Both the position numbers and the translations under genes were made by a program. The notes below the pieces were generated by a model, which had not been told where the DNA came from, did not search any database, and was given only the letters and a program-made list of their open reading frames with translations. Shown here in pieces: positions 16,308 through 23,793 of a DNA stretch of 64,000 nucleotides. The stretch is from Microbacterium sp. AG1240 (lineage in GTDB: Bacteria > Actinomycetota > Actinomycetes > Actinomycetales > Microbacteriaceae): contig NZ_RBXJ01000001.1 of assembly GCF_003635115.1 (NCBI RefSeq), positions 682,001 through 746,000 on the forward strand. The letters run 5' to 3'. The number at the start of each line of letters is the position of its first letter. The stretch's first letter is position 1.

Positions 16308-17021
16308 GTGGTCGCAGTGGACCTCGAAGTTTGGAGTGAGTTGGGCCTTCTCGTCGCGATTCTTGGCGTTGCGAGCGTCGTCGCGTGGGCAACGACGGTC
16401 GTCGCAGTCATACAGGCATTCAACGGGGCGTCATGGGTGAGCGTTATCGTCTGGGGCGTCATCGCGATTGCAGTCACCGCGACCCGCGGCGCGGCCCAAC
16501 GGGCCGCGGTCAGACATGAGATGCAGGCATCCGTGCAGACGCTAGAGGCCGCCGCAGCCGCCTCGCCCGCGTTGACCGAGGCAATCGAGTACTTCGGTTC
16601 GGGCGACTACCAGCGGCTGGGCAGGACTCCGCCGCCGCACCCGACTCCTGTCGACGTTGGCGGGCTCGTGCTGATGTTGCTGAGCTGGGTGTTCGCCATC
16701 GGTGGCACGGTGCTCAGCGTCATCGGGTCGTTTCAGGTACTCAACGACGTTTGGTGGGTGCTCGTCCTCGGTATCGTGCTTCTACTGCTGGCCGGGCCCC
16801 TCCATAGGCTGCAGAAGAGTCGCTACGCCTCGCGAGTCCTCGCGGTCTACGAGCACGAGATGGTCGGGCCGCTCCCGAAGACCCCCTCGCAAGAACTTCG
16901 ACTCGCGCTATGGCAGTTTGCCCAGGCTGCTGCTCCCGGTGGTGCGAGCACCGACACTCGCGTGGCACAGATGGTCGACGTCTACACAGAGATGGTCGCA
17001 GCCTGGGGCGAGGACCAGTAG
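16308..17021 (+). CDS. Hypothetical four-helix membrane protein in the island
   Basis: The 237-residue protein starts at GTG 16308. Hydrophobic helices lie at about residues 10-35 and 42-62 and, after a cytoplasmic helical segment (about 65-110), at 115-138 and 145-165, ending in a soluble 70-residue tail. No family is recognised. It follows the Abi gene by 88 bp on the same strand and precedes the TnpB element. Membrane proteins of this type often accompany defence genes, but a link to AbiF is not shown. Confidence 0.65.
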   Translation: MVAVDLEVWSELGLLVAILGVASVVAWATTVVAVIQAFNGASWVSVIVWGVIAIAVTATRGAAQRAAVRHEMQASVQTLEAAAAASPALTEAIEYFGSGDYQRLGRTPPPHPTPVDVGGLVLMLLSWVFAIGGTVLSVIGSFQVLNDVWWVLVLGIVLLLLAGPLHRLQKSRYASRVLAVYEHEMVGPLPKTPSQELRLALWQFAQAAAPGGASTDTRVAQMVDVYTEMVAAWGEDQ

Positions 17022-17041
17022 CCAACCCTTGAGAGAGGGGA

Positions 17042-17065
17042 GATGCGTCGCGTCCGCGACGCATC
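17042..17065. repeat. Perfect 11-bp hairpin upstream of tnpB
   Basis: GATGCGTCGCG-TC-CGCGACGCATC, 19 bp before the TnpB start and 20 bp after the preceding stop. No T-run follows, so it is a weak terminator candidate. A subterminal hairpin at the left end of the TnpB element is an alternative. Confidence 0.5.
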
Positions 17066-17083
17066 GAACAGCAGCCAATCAGC

Positions 17084-17884
17084 ATGCGCGGGACCGCCGC
17101 GTACATAAAGTGCATGGAGCCCGACGACTTCGCGCATAGAGGGGGCATGACCCCGACGCTGCCTGCTGGGTACGAGCACGGAACTGCCCGCGCGTACCGG
17201 TACTGCCGCCCGTCGTGCGACGAGTGCAAGGCGGCGAACGCCGCAGAGAGGGCTGAGCGTCGTGCGCGCAAGCGGGCGGGCGTGATGCCGGAGTCCGCGC
17301 ATGGGAAACCGACGGGGTACACGGAGTGGGGCTGCCGGTGTCGCCGCTGCAAGCACGCCTATCGCACCGCCAACGCGGGCAGGAAGCCCGTCGCACGAAC
17401 CAAGCCAGACATCTCGCTCATGCCCGAGGAAGAGCACGGTACTGCGCGCGGGTACGGGTACTGGGCGTGCCGGTGTCAGGCGTGTCGCGCATGGAATGCG
17501 GCGGATGCTCGTGAGCGTGCTCAGGGTCGCCGGGGGCCCGCACCGACTGGCGCGACGGTGACGCGCGGGTTCAGGTACCGCATCTACGTCACCCCGCGGG
17601 TCGAGAAGACTCTCACTCGGGTGTTCGGCTGCTGTCGTCGGGTCTACAACGACTACGTTCGTCTGGCCGACAGCGAGTACCAGGGAGGCCGACCGCACCC
17701 CTCCTACGCCGTCGGGTGGAGTCTGGTGTCTGAGGCGCGCACGGCCCCGGAAACACCCTGGCTCGCCGACGTGCCGGCGCACGTCCTCGCTGCATCGGTG
17801 AAGAACGCGACCGTCGCGTTCGACAACTTCTTCGCGTCACAGACCGGCAAGCGCAAGGGGCATCGGTCGGCTATCCCAGGATGA
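17084..17884 (+). CDS. tnpB: TnpB N-terminal part fused to three zinc-binding repeats
   Basis: The 266-residue frame has three copies of an H-G-[TK]...G/A-Y...C-x-C-x2-C repeat: His32 with Cys41/45/48, His73 with Cys84/86/89, and His118 with Cys129/131/134. From about residue 165 it becomes the N-terminal helical domain of TnpB (YRIYVTPRVEKTLTRVFGCCRRVYNDYV, then KNATVAFDNFF and GKRKGHRSAIPG). The frame stops at 17884, overlapping the start of the second frame. An appended zinc array is unusual for TnpB and could add DNA or RNA binding. Starts at 17114 or 17147 are alternatives. Confidence 0.75.
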   Translation: MRGTAAYIKCMEPDDFAHRGGMTPTLPAGYEHGTARAYRYCRPSCDECKAANAAERAERRARKRAGVMPESAHGKPTGYTEWGCRCRRCKHAYRTANAGRKPVARTKPDISLMPEEEHGTARGYGYWACRCQACRAWNAADARERAQGRRGPAPTGATVTRGFRYRIYVTPRVEKTLTRVFGCCRRVYNDYVRLADSEYQGGRPHPSYAVGWSLVSEARTAPETPWLADVPAHVLAASVKNATVAFDNFFASQTGKRKGHRSAIPG

Positions 17885-19008
17885 AGCGCAAGGCGGCACG
17901 GCAGACCGCGCGGTTCGATGAGTACTCGCACACCATCCGCGGCGGATGGCAGAACAGCCTCAAGGGCGGCGGTCGCCTCTATCTCGTGAAGGTCGGTCTC
18001 GTGCGCGTGCGCTGGCACCGGCCGCTGCCGTCGGCACCATCCGCCGTCACCGTCACTCGTGAAACCGACGGGCGCTGGTGGGCGACGTTCACCGTCCAGG
18101 TACCCGTCGAGCCCGCGCGACCGCCCGTTCACGAGGGGCGCGCGGCCGGTGTCGACATCGGCACCGAAGACATCGCGCTCGTGTACAGCGACAAGACCCG
18201 CGCGAAGGTCATGACGCTGCGCGCTGAGCGTGACGACACCCACGAGAAGCGAACGGGTCCGCAGTCGTACCGCCAGGCGGAGAAGCGGCTCGCGGCACTC
18301 GACCAAGAACTCTCCCGCAAGACCCGTGGGAGCAACAACCGGAAGCGGACGCAGCGCAAGAGGGCGCTGCTGCACACCCGGCTCAAGAACCTGCGGACGG
18401 ACTTCGCCCGCCAAATGGCTGCGCAACTGACGAGCGAGAACCAAGTCGTCGTTGTGGAGACCCTGGGCGTACGGGAGATGGTCCAGGACGCACACGCAAA
18501 GTCGGTGCTCGACACCGCCTTTGCAACAATCACAAGAGAGGTCGCGCTGGCGGCCGAGAAGCGCGGCACCACCCTCATCGAGGCGCCACGCTACTTCGCC
18601 GGCACACGCACCTGCTCGCACTGCGGAACGAAGGGGCCGAAGCGGCCCACGCGGGTCCGCGACTGGCGGTGCGCGTCGTGCGGAGCGGTCCTGGACCGCG
18701 ACTACAACGCATCCGTCAATCACCTCATGCTCGCCGCAGGCAGTGCGGAGAGCCTAAACGGCTGGACACCCGAAGACCGACGCCAGTTGGCGTCCCTCCC
18801 GGGCGAAGGCAACCACGTCGTGCTCGAACGGCCCCGCGCCGTTCGTCGCGGCAGCGTCTGCGAGGACCCAGTCCTCGCAGACGTGGACAGCGTTCGCGAA
18901 CATTCGCCGCGTACAACTCAGGTAGCGGCCAGGGGATTAGCGCCCCGGCCGCAGGGGATTCCCACAGGCGAAGACCTCCGAGACCTGCAGAAAGACGCGG
19001 CCAGATGA
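17881..19008 (+). CDS. tnpB: TnpB C-terminal part (RuvC nuclease and zinc ribbon)
   Basis: The 375-residue frame starts at ATG 17881, four bases inside the previous stop (ATGA). It continues the TnpB domain exactly where the first frame ends, so a -1 shift or reinitiation would give the whole protein. RuvC acidic residues appear intact: Asp92 in GVDIGTED, Glu193 in VVVVETLG, and Asp274 in DRDYNAS. The zinc ribbon is CSHC (245-248) and CASC (264-267). TnpB is an RNA-guided DNA endonuclease. The last 100 residues overlap the hairpin-rich omega-RNA region and are not conserved protein. Split, sequencing error or programmed shift cannot be distinguished. Confidence 0.85.
   Translation: MKRKAARQTARFDEYSHTIRGGWQNSLKGGGRLYLVKVGLVRVRWHRPLPSAPSAVTVTRETDGRWWATFTVQVPVEPARPPVHEGRAAGVDIGTEDIALVYSDKTRAKVMTLRAERDDTHEKRTGPQSYRQAEKRLAALDQELSRKTRGSNNRKRTQRKRALLHTRLKNLRTDFARQMAAQLTSENQVVVVETLGVREMVQDAHAKSVLDTAFATITREVALAAEKRGTTLIEAPRYFAGTRTCSHCGTKGPKRPTRVRDWRCASCGAVLDRDYNASVNHLMLAAGSAESLNGWTPEDRRQLASLPGEGNHVVLERPRAVRRGSVCEDPVLADVDSVREHSPRTTQVAARGLAPRPQGIPTGEDLRDLQKDAAR
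18779..18963 (+). ncRNA. Candidate omega-RNA (reRNA) scaffold at the tnpB 3' end
   Basis: Successive perfect stems lie on the sense strand: GACGCC-agtt-GGCGTC (18779-18794); a 12-bp stem 18856-18867 with 18871-18882 around the loop CCA; GTTCGCGAAC (18891-18900); and the nested stem GCGGCC/GGCCGC (18925-18930, 18947-18952) with inner GGGG/CCCC. The array ends at GGGGATTCCC. TnpB guide RNAs come from this position, with the guide taken from DNA just beyond the right end, here from about 18964. Boundaries are estimates. Confidence 0.55.
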
Positions 19009-19020
19009 GATACGCGAACA
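19008..19020 (-). repeat. Right copy of the 13-bp inverted repeat bracketing the island
   Basis: AGATACGCGAACA overlaps the tnpB stop codon and is the exact reverse complement of 8707-8719. It marks the last position before ordinary chromosomal genes resume. Confidence 0.4.
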
Positions 19021-19035
19021 GCCCACCGAACGAAC

Positions 19036-19060
19036 AAGGGCACCCCTCGTGGGTGCCCTT
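19036..19060 (+). terminator. Hairpin terminator at the right end of the island
   Basis: AAGGGCACCC-ctcgt-GGGTGCCCTT, a perfect 10-bp stem with a T-ending 3' arm, 27 bp after the tnpB stop. Confidence 0.75.
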
Positions 19061-19185
19061 CGTCGTCGACCGGACGCAGCGGCGGGGTCGGTGCGGCAGG
19101 CCGGATGCTGCGCATGACCCGACGGCCGGTACCCTCGGTGAGCAGCCGCACAGTCCGTGCGAACGCAGCATGAGGAGAAGCGCAC

Positions 19186-20079
19186 ATGTCGGTCGGATTG
19201 CTCGCCGTCGTCGATGACATCCTGACCGCGGCACTGAAAGCGAGTGCGAAGACGGCGGGCGTGGTCATCGACGACGCCGCCGTGACGCCGCAGTATGTGC
19301 AGGGCATCACGCCGGCCCGTGAGCTGCCCGTGGTCTGGAAGATCGCTCTCGGCAGCCTCATCAACAAATTCGTCATCATCATCCCGATCGCGCTGCTGCT
19401 GTCGGCCTTCGCGCCGTGGGTGCTCCCGTTCCTGCTCATCATCGGCGGCGGGTTCCTCTGCTTCGAGGGCGCGGAGAAGGTGCTCGAGTGGTTCGGGGTC
19501 TCACACGGCCACGCCGACGACGGCCCCCGCGACGAGAAGAAGCTCGTGCTCGGCGCGGTGCGCACCGACCTCATCCTCAGCACCGAGATCATGCTCATCG
19601 CGCTCTCGAGCCTCGATCCCGGCTTCGGCACGTGGATGACGCTCGGAGCGCTCGTCGTCATCGGCCTCGGAATGACGCTGCTCGTCTACGGCGCCGTCGC
19701 CCTCCTCGTCAAGATCGACGACATCGGGCTCCGGCTCATGAAGAGCCCCGCTCGGGGCGTCCGTCGTGCCGGCGCACGCGTCGTCGCGGCCATGCCCGCG
19801 GTCTTCCGCGTCATCAGCGTCATCGGCACGGTCGCGATGCTGTGGGTCGGCGGCCACCTCCTCATCGCGAACCTCGCCGAGACCTTCTGGCACGGGCCTT
19901 ACGACGTGGTCCACGCGATCACGCACACGATCGAGGCCGCGGGCGCGGTCGTGCTGTGGATCGTCGACACCGCGCTCTCTGCGGTCTTCGGCCTCGCCGT
20001 CGGCCTTCTCATCGTCGCGGTCGTCACGGGCATCTCCCGCATCGGCCGTCGACGCGCGCCCGCCGACGCGGCGCACTGA
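19186..20079 (+). CDS. DUF808-family membrane protein (YedI-like)
   Basis: The 297-residue protein matches DUF808: it begins MSVGLLAVVDDILTAALKASAKTAGVVIDDAAVTPQYV. That soluble N-terminus is followed by GSLINKFVIIIPIALLLSAF and about six further membrane helices, with the conserved GGGFLCFEGAEKVLEWF. The family is broadly distributed and of unknown function. A GAGGAGAAG ribosome-binding site precedes ATG 19186. It lies just beyond the island and is convergent with the lipoprotein gene (4-bp gap). Confidence 0.92.
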   Translation: MSVGLLAVVDDILTAALKASAKTAGVVIDDAAVTPQYVQGITPARELPVVWKIALGSLINKFVIIIPIALLLSAFAPWVLPFLLIIGGGFLCFEGAEKVLEWFGVSHGHADDGPRDEKKLVLGAVRTDLILSTEIMLIALSSLDPGFGTWMTLGALVVIGLGMTLLVYGAVALLVKIDDIGLRLMKSPARGVRRAGARVVAAMPAVFRVISVIGTVAMLWVGGHLLIANLAETFWHGPYDVVHAITHTIEAAGAVVLWIVDTALSAVFGLAVGLLIVAVVTGISRIGRRRAPADAAH

Positions 20080-20083
20080 CGAC

Positions 20084-20836
20084 CTAGTAGTCCTCGATCG
20101 GCTGGTCGGGGAAGTAGGTCTGATCGAGCAGCCACGTCGATTTCTCGGTGCCGTCGACGCCGACGAAGGGGATGAGCACCCACCGGCCGACGTACTCGCT
20201 GCCGTCGTCGGTGGTGAAGGTGATGTCCTGGTAGTTGATGAGTGTGCCGTTGGATTCGACCGTCTTCGCGGCGTAAGCCGTCGCGGTGAAACGCGTGTCG
20301 GTCGTGTACGGCGGTCCGGTGGCGGCGCTGCGGTGCGCCTGGAGTTCGGCGTCGAAGATGGTCGACAGGCCCTCGCCCTCCACCCGCAGGAACGCCCCGC
20401 TGAGGTACTTGATGCCCTCGGTTGCGTCGTGCAGTTGCGCGCCCGTTTTCGGGTCGATGCGGAACTGGTAGTCCGCCTCGTCGAGCACGTAGACGAAGTG
20501 GTCGACGATCTGCTGCGGGTTGCTGCTCGGCGACGGTGCCACGAAGCCCGGACGCCCCGCACCGAGCAGCTGCGCGTGCTCGTCCCGGCTGCTGCCGATG
20601 CGGTAGTCGACGTATTGCAGCCGGTCCTGGGAGGGCAGCGCGTTGAACGCCTGCCACGGCAGGGCCGCGTAGCTCGAGATCACGGCGGGCGTCGCATCCT
20701 GTGTCACCTCGGGCTCGGGCGCCGTGGCCGCCGGAGACGCACTCGCCGTCGGCCTCACCTGGGCGGGAACCGTGCACCCGGCGAGCGAGAGCGCGAGCGC
20801 GACGACACAGGTCGCGGTGAGGAGGGGAGTGCGCAT
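20084..20836 (-). CDS. Hypothetical lipoprotein
   Basis: The 250-residue protein has a lipoprotein signal peptide ending in LSLAGC (Cys21 as lipid anchor). A low-complexity Ala/Pro/Thr linker (about 22-48) and a globular domain of about 200 residues follow. No family is recognised. The mature domain includes YVDYRIGSSRDEHAQLL and a beta-rich end (DGSEYVGRWVLIPFVGVDG), suggesting a secreted ligand-binding or structural fold. It is downstream of, and on the same strand as, the FUSC gene (34-bp gap), so the two may be cotranscribed. Confidence 0.8.
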   Translation of the reverse strand: MRTPLLTATCVVALALSLAGCTVPAQVRPTASASPAATAPEPEVTQDATPAVISSYAALPWQAFNALPSQDRLQYVDYRIGSSRDEHAQLLGAGRPGFVAPSPSSNPQQIVDHFVYVLDEADYQFRIDPKTGAQLHDATEGIKYLSGAFLRVEGEGLSTIFDAELQAHRSAATGPPYTTDTRFTATAYAAKTVESNGTLINYQDITFTTDDGSEYVGRWVLIPFVGVDGTEKSTWLLDQTYFPDQPIEDY

Positions 20837-20870
20837 GGTCTCCCCAACCTGCCCGGGCGCGGGCCCGGCG

Positions 20871-21908
20871 TCAAGCGGGCGCGGTGCTGCTCCCGTGCGC
20901 CCGACGGAGCGCAGCCGACACGACGGCGACCACCGTTCCGATCGCGACGCCGATGATCGTGTCGACCACGCGGTCGCGAAGAAGCGCGTCGGCGGGTGTC
21001 GGCGACGCGAGCGAGACCATGAGCAGGGCCAGCGGGGTCACGAACACCATCGCGATGCCGTAGTTGCGACCGATGAACAGCTCGGCTGCGGTCTGCAGCA
21101 GCACCACGATCGCGATCACCGCGAGCGGGGGCAGCGCGAGACCGAGCACGGCGGCGGCGACGAGCACGCCGAGCAGCGTTCCGAGAAGGCGCTGGATGCC
21201 GCGGATCACACGCGCCGACGTGCGGGCCCCGCTCACGGCGGCCACGGCGCCGACCATGGCCCAGTACCAGTGCGACCCCACGATGAGGAGCGCGGCGATC
21301 CCGGCCGCGAGCGTGGCGATGCCGACGGTGAGCGTCATCTCCCACGCGACCGCGCCCACGGTCTGGCGTTGCCTCCCGCCCGTGACGGGTGTGCGGCGAA
21401 GGGCGAGCGCGACGGCCGAGGTGACGGCGAGCGAGAACAGCACGCTGAGCCCGGCGACCCCCAGCACCGAGACGAACGACGACGCGCCGGCGGGGATGGT
21501 GGCGCAGGCGCCGGTGGCGAACACCGGGAACAGGGCGCCCGGTGGGTGCCATCTCAGCGCGTAGCTGAGGAGCGTCACCGCGGAGGCGATGACCGCCACG
21601 ACGACGACGCTGACGGCCGCGGGGGCGCCGATCACCGACAGCGCCGTTCCGCAGAGCATCGCCGCGATCATCATGGCACCGGCGCCCGCCTGCATGCGGA
21701 TCCGGACGCGGAACGGATCGTGGCGGCCGTAGAGCGAGGCGAAGGCTCCGAAGCTTGCGTAGATGCTGAGATCGAGTCGCCCGACACCCCAGAGCACGAG
21801 GAGGGGCACGGCGATGCTGACCGCCGCGCGGAGGGCGGCCCGGTGGTCACCCTGGTGGGGTGCGACGCGCAGAACCCCGGTCCACACGCGTCCTCGGGAG
21901 TCTTTCAC
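20871..21908 (-). CDS. FUSC-family membrane protein (aromatic acid exporter-like)
   Basis: The 345-residue protein starts at a GTG. It contains two blocks of membrane helices, and the second has the FUSC_2 signature region YWAMVGAVAAVSGARTSARVIRGIQRLLGTLLGVLVA. Family members export aromatic carboxylic acids or similar compounds. The N-terminal half (LRAAVSIAVPLLVLW, SIYASFGAFASLYGRHDPFR) repeats the same pattern, as in bacterial YccS/YhcK-like proteins. No periplasmic adaptor is expected in a Gram-positive. Substrate unknown. Confidence 0.85.
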   Translation of the reverse strand: MKDSRGRVWTGVLRVAPHQGDHRAALRAAVSIAVPLLVLWGVGRLDLSIYASFGAFASLYGRHDPFRVRIRMQAGAGAMMIAAMLCGTALSVIGAPAAVSVVVVAVIASAVTLLSYALRWHPPGALFPVFATGACATIPAGASSFVSVLGVAGLSVLFSLAVTSAVALALRRTPVTGGRQRQTVGAVAWEMTLTVGIATLAAGIAALLIVGSHWYWAMVGAVAAVSGARTSARVIRGIQRLLGTLLGVLVAAAVLGLALPPLAVIAIVVLLQTAAELFIGRNYGIAMVFVTPLALLMVSLASPTPADALLRDRVVDTIIGVAIGTVVAVVSAALRRAHGSSTAPA

Positions 21909-21971
21909 CGACCCAGCCTAGGCACGGGCCCCGCGGGATCGGGCGGCGCACTCCCACTCGCCAGGAAACGA

Positions 21972-22004
21972 CGAAGACCCCCGGCTCCCGGCCGGGGGTC
22001 TTCG
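21972..22004 (-). terminator. Strong hairpin terminator
   Basis: CGAAGACCCCCGG-ctc-CCGGCCGGGGGTCTTCG forms a long GC-rich stem between the 23-codon frame and the FUSC gene. It can serve the minus-strand small gene or the region as a whole. Confidence 0.75.
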
Positions 22005-22018
22005 ATACGGGGGCGAAC

Positions 22019-22090
22019 TCAGCGCGGCTGTTCGGTGGCGATGAGTTCGGCGATGTCGATCGGTTCGGTGGGCAGGTCCGGCAAGTGCAT
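22019..22090 (-). CDS. Possible leaderless 23-residue peptide
   Basis: An ATG at 22088-22090 (minus strand) opens 23 codons beginning MHLPDLPTEPID and ending ATEQPR, then TGA. CACAAT lies exactly six bases before the ATG, the spacing expected for a -10 box of a leaderless transcript. A strong terminator follows 14 bp after the stop. No good -35 box is seen. The composition (Leu/Pro/Glu/Ile rich, sensible codons) looks protein-like, but the frame is short. It could be a leader or regulatory peptide, or chance. Confidence 0.4.
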   Translation of the reverse strand: MHLPDLPTEPIDIAELIATEQPR

Positions 22091-22162
22091 GCTGCGATTG
22101 TGCGGGGTGCACGGGTGCGCACGGCGGCCGTTGCGGTGGCGTGCGGAAACCGCTAGGTGCGG

Positions 22163-22807
22163 TCAGACGATGCGACCGGCGTCCATGCGCACCACCCGGT
22201 CGGCCGCGGCGAGCACCGCCGGGTCGTGCGAGACGCACACGACCGCCGCGCCGCGGTCGGCCTCCGAGCGCATGGCGGCGCGGATGAGTCGGCCGCTCTC
22301 CGCGTCGAGGCCGGTGGTCGGCTCGTCGAGCAGCACCAGATCGGCGCCGCGCGCGAGGCCCTGTGCGAGCAGCGCCCGCTGGCGCTGCCCTCCCGAGAGC
22401 GAGACGAACGGATGCTGCGACAGGCCCTCGATCGCGAGCCGCCGCAGGGCTTCGTCGATGGCCGCGCGGGCCGCCGCATCCGGTCTGCGCCAGGGGCCGA
22501 GCGCGCCCCAGGTGCCCACCGCGACGACGTCGCGGACCGATACCGGCAGTCGGTCGGACGCCGCCGTGCGCTGCGGGACGAAAGCCATGGTGCCCCGAAC
22601 GGTGCGCTCGCCGGACGACGGTGGGCGGGTGCCCGCGAGCACCTCGATCAGCGTGGATTTACCCGCGCCGTTCGGCCCCGCGATCGCCGTGATCGCGGCG
22701 GGGGCGATGTCGAGGTCGACGTGGCAGAGGGCTTCGCGCCCGCCGAAGTCGACGTGCACGGCGCGCAGTCGGGCGACGGGTTCGGTGAGGGTGGGGGAGA
22801 GGGGCAC
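22163..22807 (-). CDS. aztA: Zinc ABC transporter ATP-binding protein
   Basis: The 214-residue ABC ATPase has Walker A GPNGAGKST, signature LSGGQRQRALLAQGLARGADLVLLDEPTTGLD (signature, Walker B and D-loop in a row), and switch His in CVSHD. It is short, as usual for metal-type (ZnuC/AztA) ATPases. It is divergent from the permease gene across a 54-bp gap holding a Zur-like box. GTG start at 22807 is preceded by GGAGG, and TATGAT just upstream can serve as -10. It energises zinc import with the permease and the solute-binding lipoprotein. Confidence 0.9.
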   Translation of the reverse strand: MPLSPTLTEPVARLRAVHVDFGGREALCHVDLDIAPAAITAIAGPNGAGKSTLIEVLAGTRPPSSGERTVRGTMAFVPQRTAASDRLPVSVRDVVAVGTWGALGPWRRPDAAARAAIDEALRRLAIEGLSQHPFVSLSGGQRQRALLAQGLARGADLVLLDEPTTGLDAESGRLIRAAMRSEADRGAAVVCVSHDPAVLAAADRVVRMDAGRIV

Positions 22808-22825
22808 GCCTCCATCATATGAGTT

Positions 22826-22840
22826 TGAGAATCGTTCTCA
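22826..22840. promoter_or_regulatory. Zur-like operator between divergent zinc-uptake genes
   Basis: TGAGAA-TCG-TTCTCA is a perfect 6-3-6 dyad resembling Fur/Zur-family boxes. It sits between the aztA and aztB starts and beside the TATGAT -10 of the minus-strand gene. Repression of both units by zinc-loaded Zur is the expected behaviour of such sites. Confidence 0.75.
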
Positions 22841-22861
22841 GTAAAGCTACGGTCGTGTCTC

Positions 22862-23755
22862 GTGACTCTCCCGACCGACGCGCTCTTCGCGCCCTTCGCC
22901 CTCGACTTCGTGCAGCGCGCCTTCGCCGGCGGTGCTCTCGTCGCGATCCTCTGCGGCGTCGTCGGCACGTGGGTGATCGCGCGCGGCATGGCGTTCCTCG
23001 GAGAGGCGCTCGCCCACGGCATGCTGCCCGGCGTCGCCGTCGCGACCGTGCTCGGGGCCCCGGTGCTCGTGGGCGGGGCGCTCAGCGCCGTCGCGATGAG
23101 TCTCGGCATTGCCGCCGTCCAGCGCCGAGGAAGGCTGTCGTACGACACGAGCATCGGTCTGCTCTTCGTCGCGATGCTCGCCCTCGGAGTGATCGTCATC
23201 TCGCACTCGGGCAGCTTCGCCACCGATGCGACGTCGATCCTCTTCGGTGACATCCTCGCGATCGCACCGATCGATCTGGCCCTGCTGGCGGGCGCGACCG
23301 TCGTCGGCCTGATCGTCGCCGCGGCATTCCACCGCCCGCTCGTCGCCCTCGCGCTCGACCCCCGGATCGCGTCGGTGCTGGGGCTGCGTCCCCGCCTCGC
23401 TCAGGCGGCACTCGTCGGGCTCGTCACCCTCGCCGTGGTCGCCTCGTACCAGGCCGTCGGATCGCTGCTCGTCGTCGGGTTGCTGCTGGCTCCCGCCGTG
23501 GCGGCGAGTGCGTGGACGACGCGCATCCCCACGCGGATGCTGCTCGCCGCCGTCCTCGGCGTCGTCGCCGTGTTCGCGGGGTTGCTCGTGTCGTGGCACG
23601 CCGCCACCGCCGCGGGCGCCTCGATCGCCGCCGCGGCCATTGCGTTCGCGGCGCTGTCGGGCGCCGCCCGTGCCGCCGTCGACGCGATGCGCTCGCGGGG
23701 CACCCGCCCGCCTCGAACCGGAGTCGACGCCCACCGGACGGGTGCGCTCGCGTGA
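22862..23755 (+). CDS. aztB: Zinc ABC transporter permease
   Basis: The 297-residue ABC-3 family permease has eight to nine membrane helices. It begins with LDFVQRAFAGGALVAILCGVVGTWVIARGMAFLGEALAHGMLPGVAVA, the conserved stretch of ZnuB/MntB-type permeases. SILFGDILAI and VASYQAVGSLLVVGLLLAPAVAA are further family landmarks. It starts the plus-strand transcript from the Zur-controlled region and precedes two lipoproteins and a chaperone of the same pathway. Confidence 0.92.
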   Translation: MTLPTDALFAPFALDFVQRAFAGGALVAILCGVVGTWVIARGMAFLGEALAHGMLPGVAVATVLGAPVLVGGALSAVAMSLGIAAVQRRGRLSYDTSIGLLFVAMLALGVIVISHSGSFATDATSILFGDILAIAPIDLALLAGATVVGLIVAAAFHRPLVALALDPRIASVLGLRPRLAQAALVGLVTLAVVASYQAVGSLLVVGLLLAPAVAASAWTTRIPTRMLLAAVLGVVAVFAGLLVSWHAATAAGASIAAAAIAFAALSGAARAAVDAMRSRGTRPPRTGVDAHRTGALA

Positions 23756-23793
23756 GCGGCGCAGCATCCGTCATCCCCTCCCGAAAGGAACCC

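Larger units (their letters stand above)
17042..18963 (+). mobile_element. IS200/IS605-superfamily (IS1341-like) element with TnpB only
   Basis: The element contains a TnpB gene (in two overlapping frames) with no TnpA transposase. The left boundary is tentatively the hairpin at 17042-17065. The right end is tentatively the GGGGATTCCC at 18954-18963, after a run of hairpins typical of the omega-RNA/right-end region. Without TnpA it would depend on a transposase in trans, or may be domesticated. Exact ends are not proven. Confidence 0.6.

Noticed and set aside
18912..18922. ACAACTCAGG at the tnpB 3' end as a sixth copy of the 85-bp element
   Set aside because: Only about 10 bp match the left terminus of copies C and E. 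No CCTGAGTT partner lies about 80 bp away, so chance is more likely.
8650..19100. Integrase-type attachment duplication of the tRNA-Tyr 3' end
   Set aside because: I found no second copy of the tRNA 3' segment at the right boundary and no integrase gene. Only the 13-bp inverted repeat is reported.
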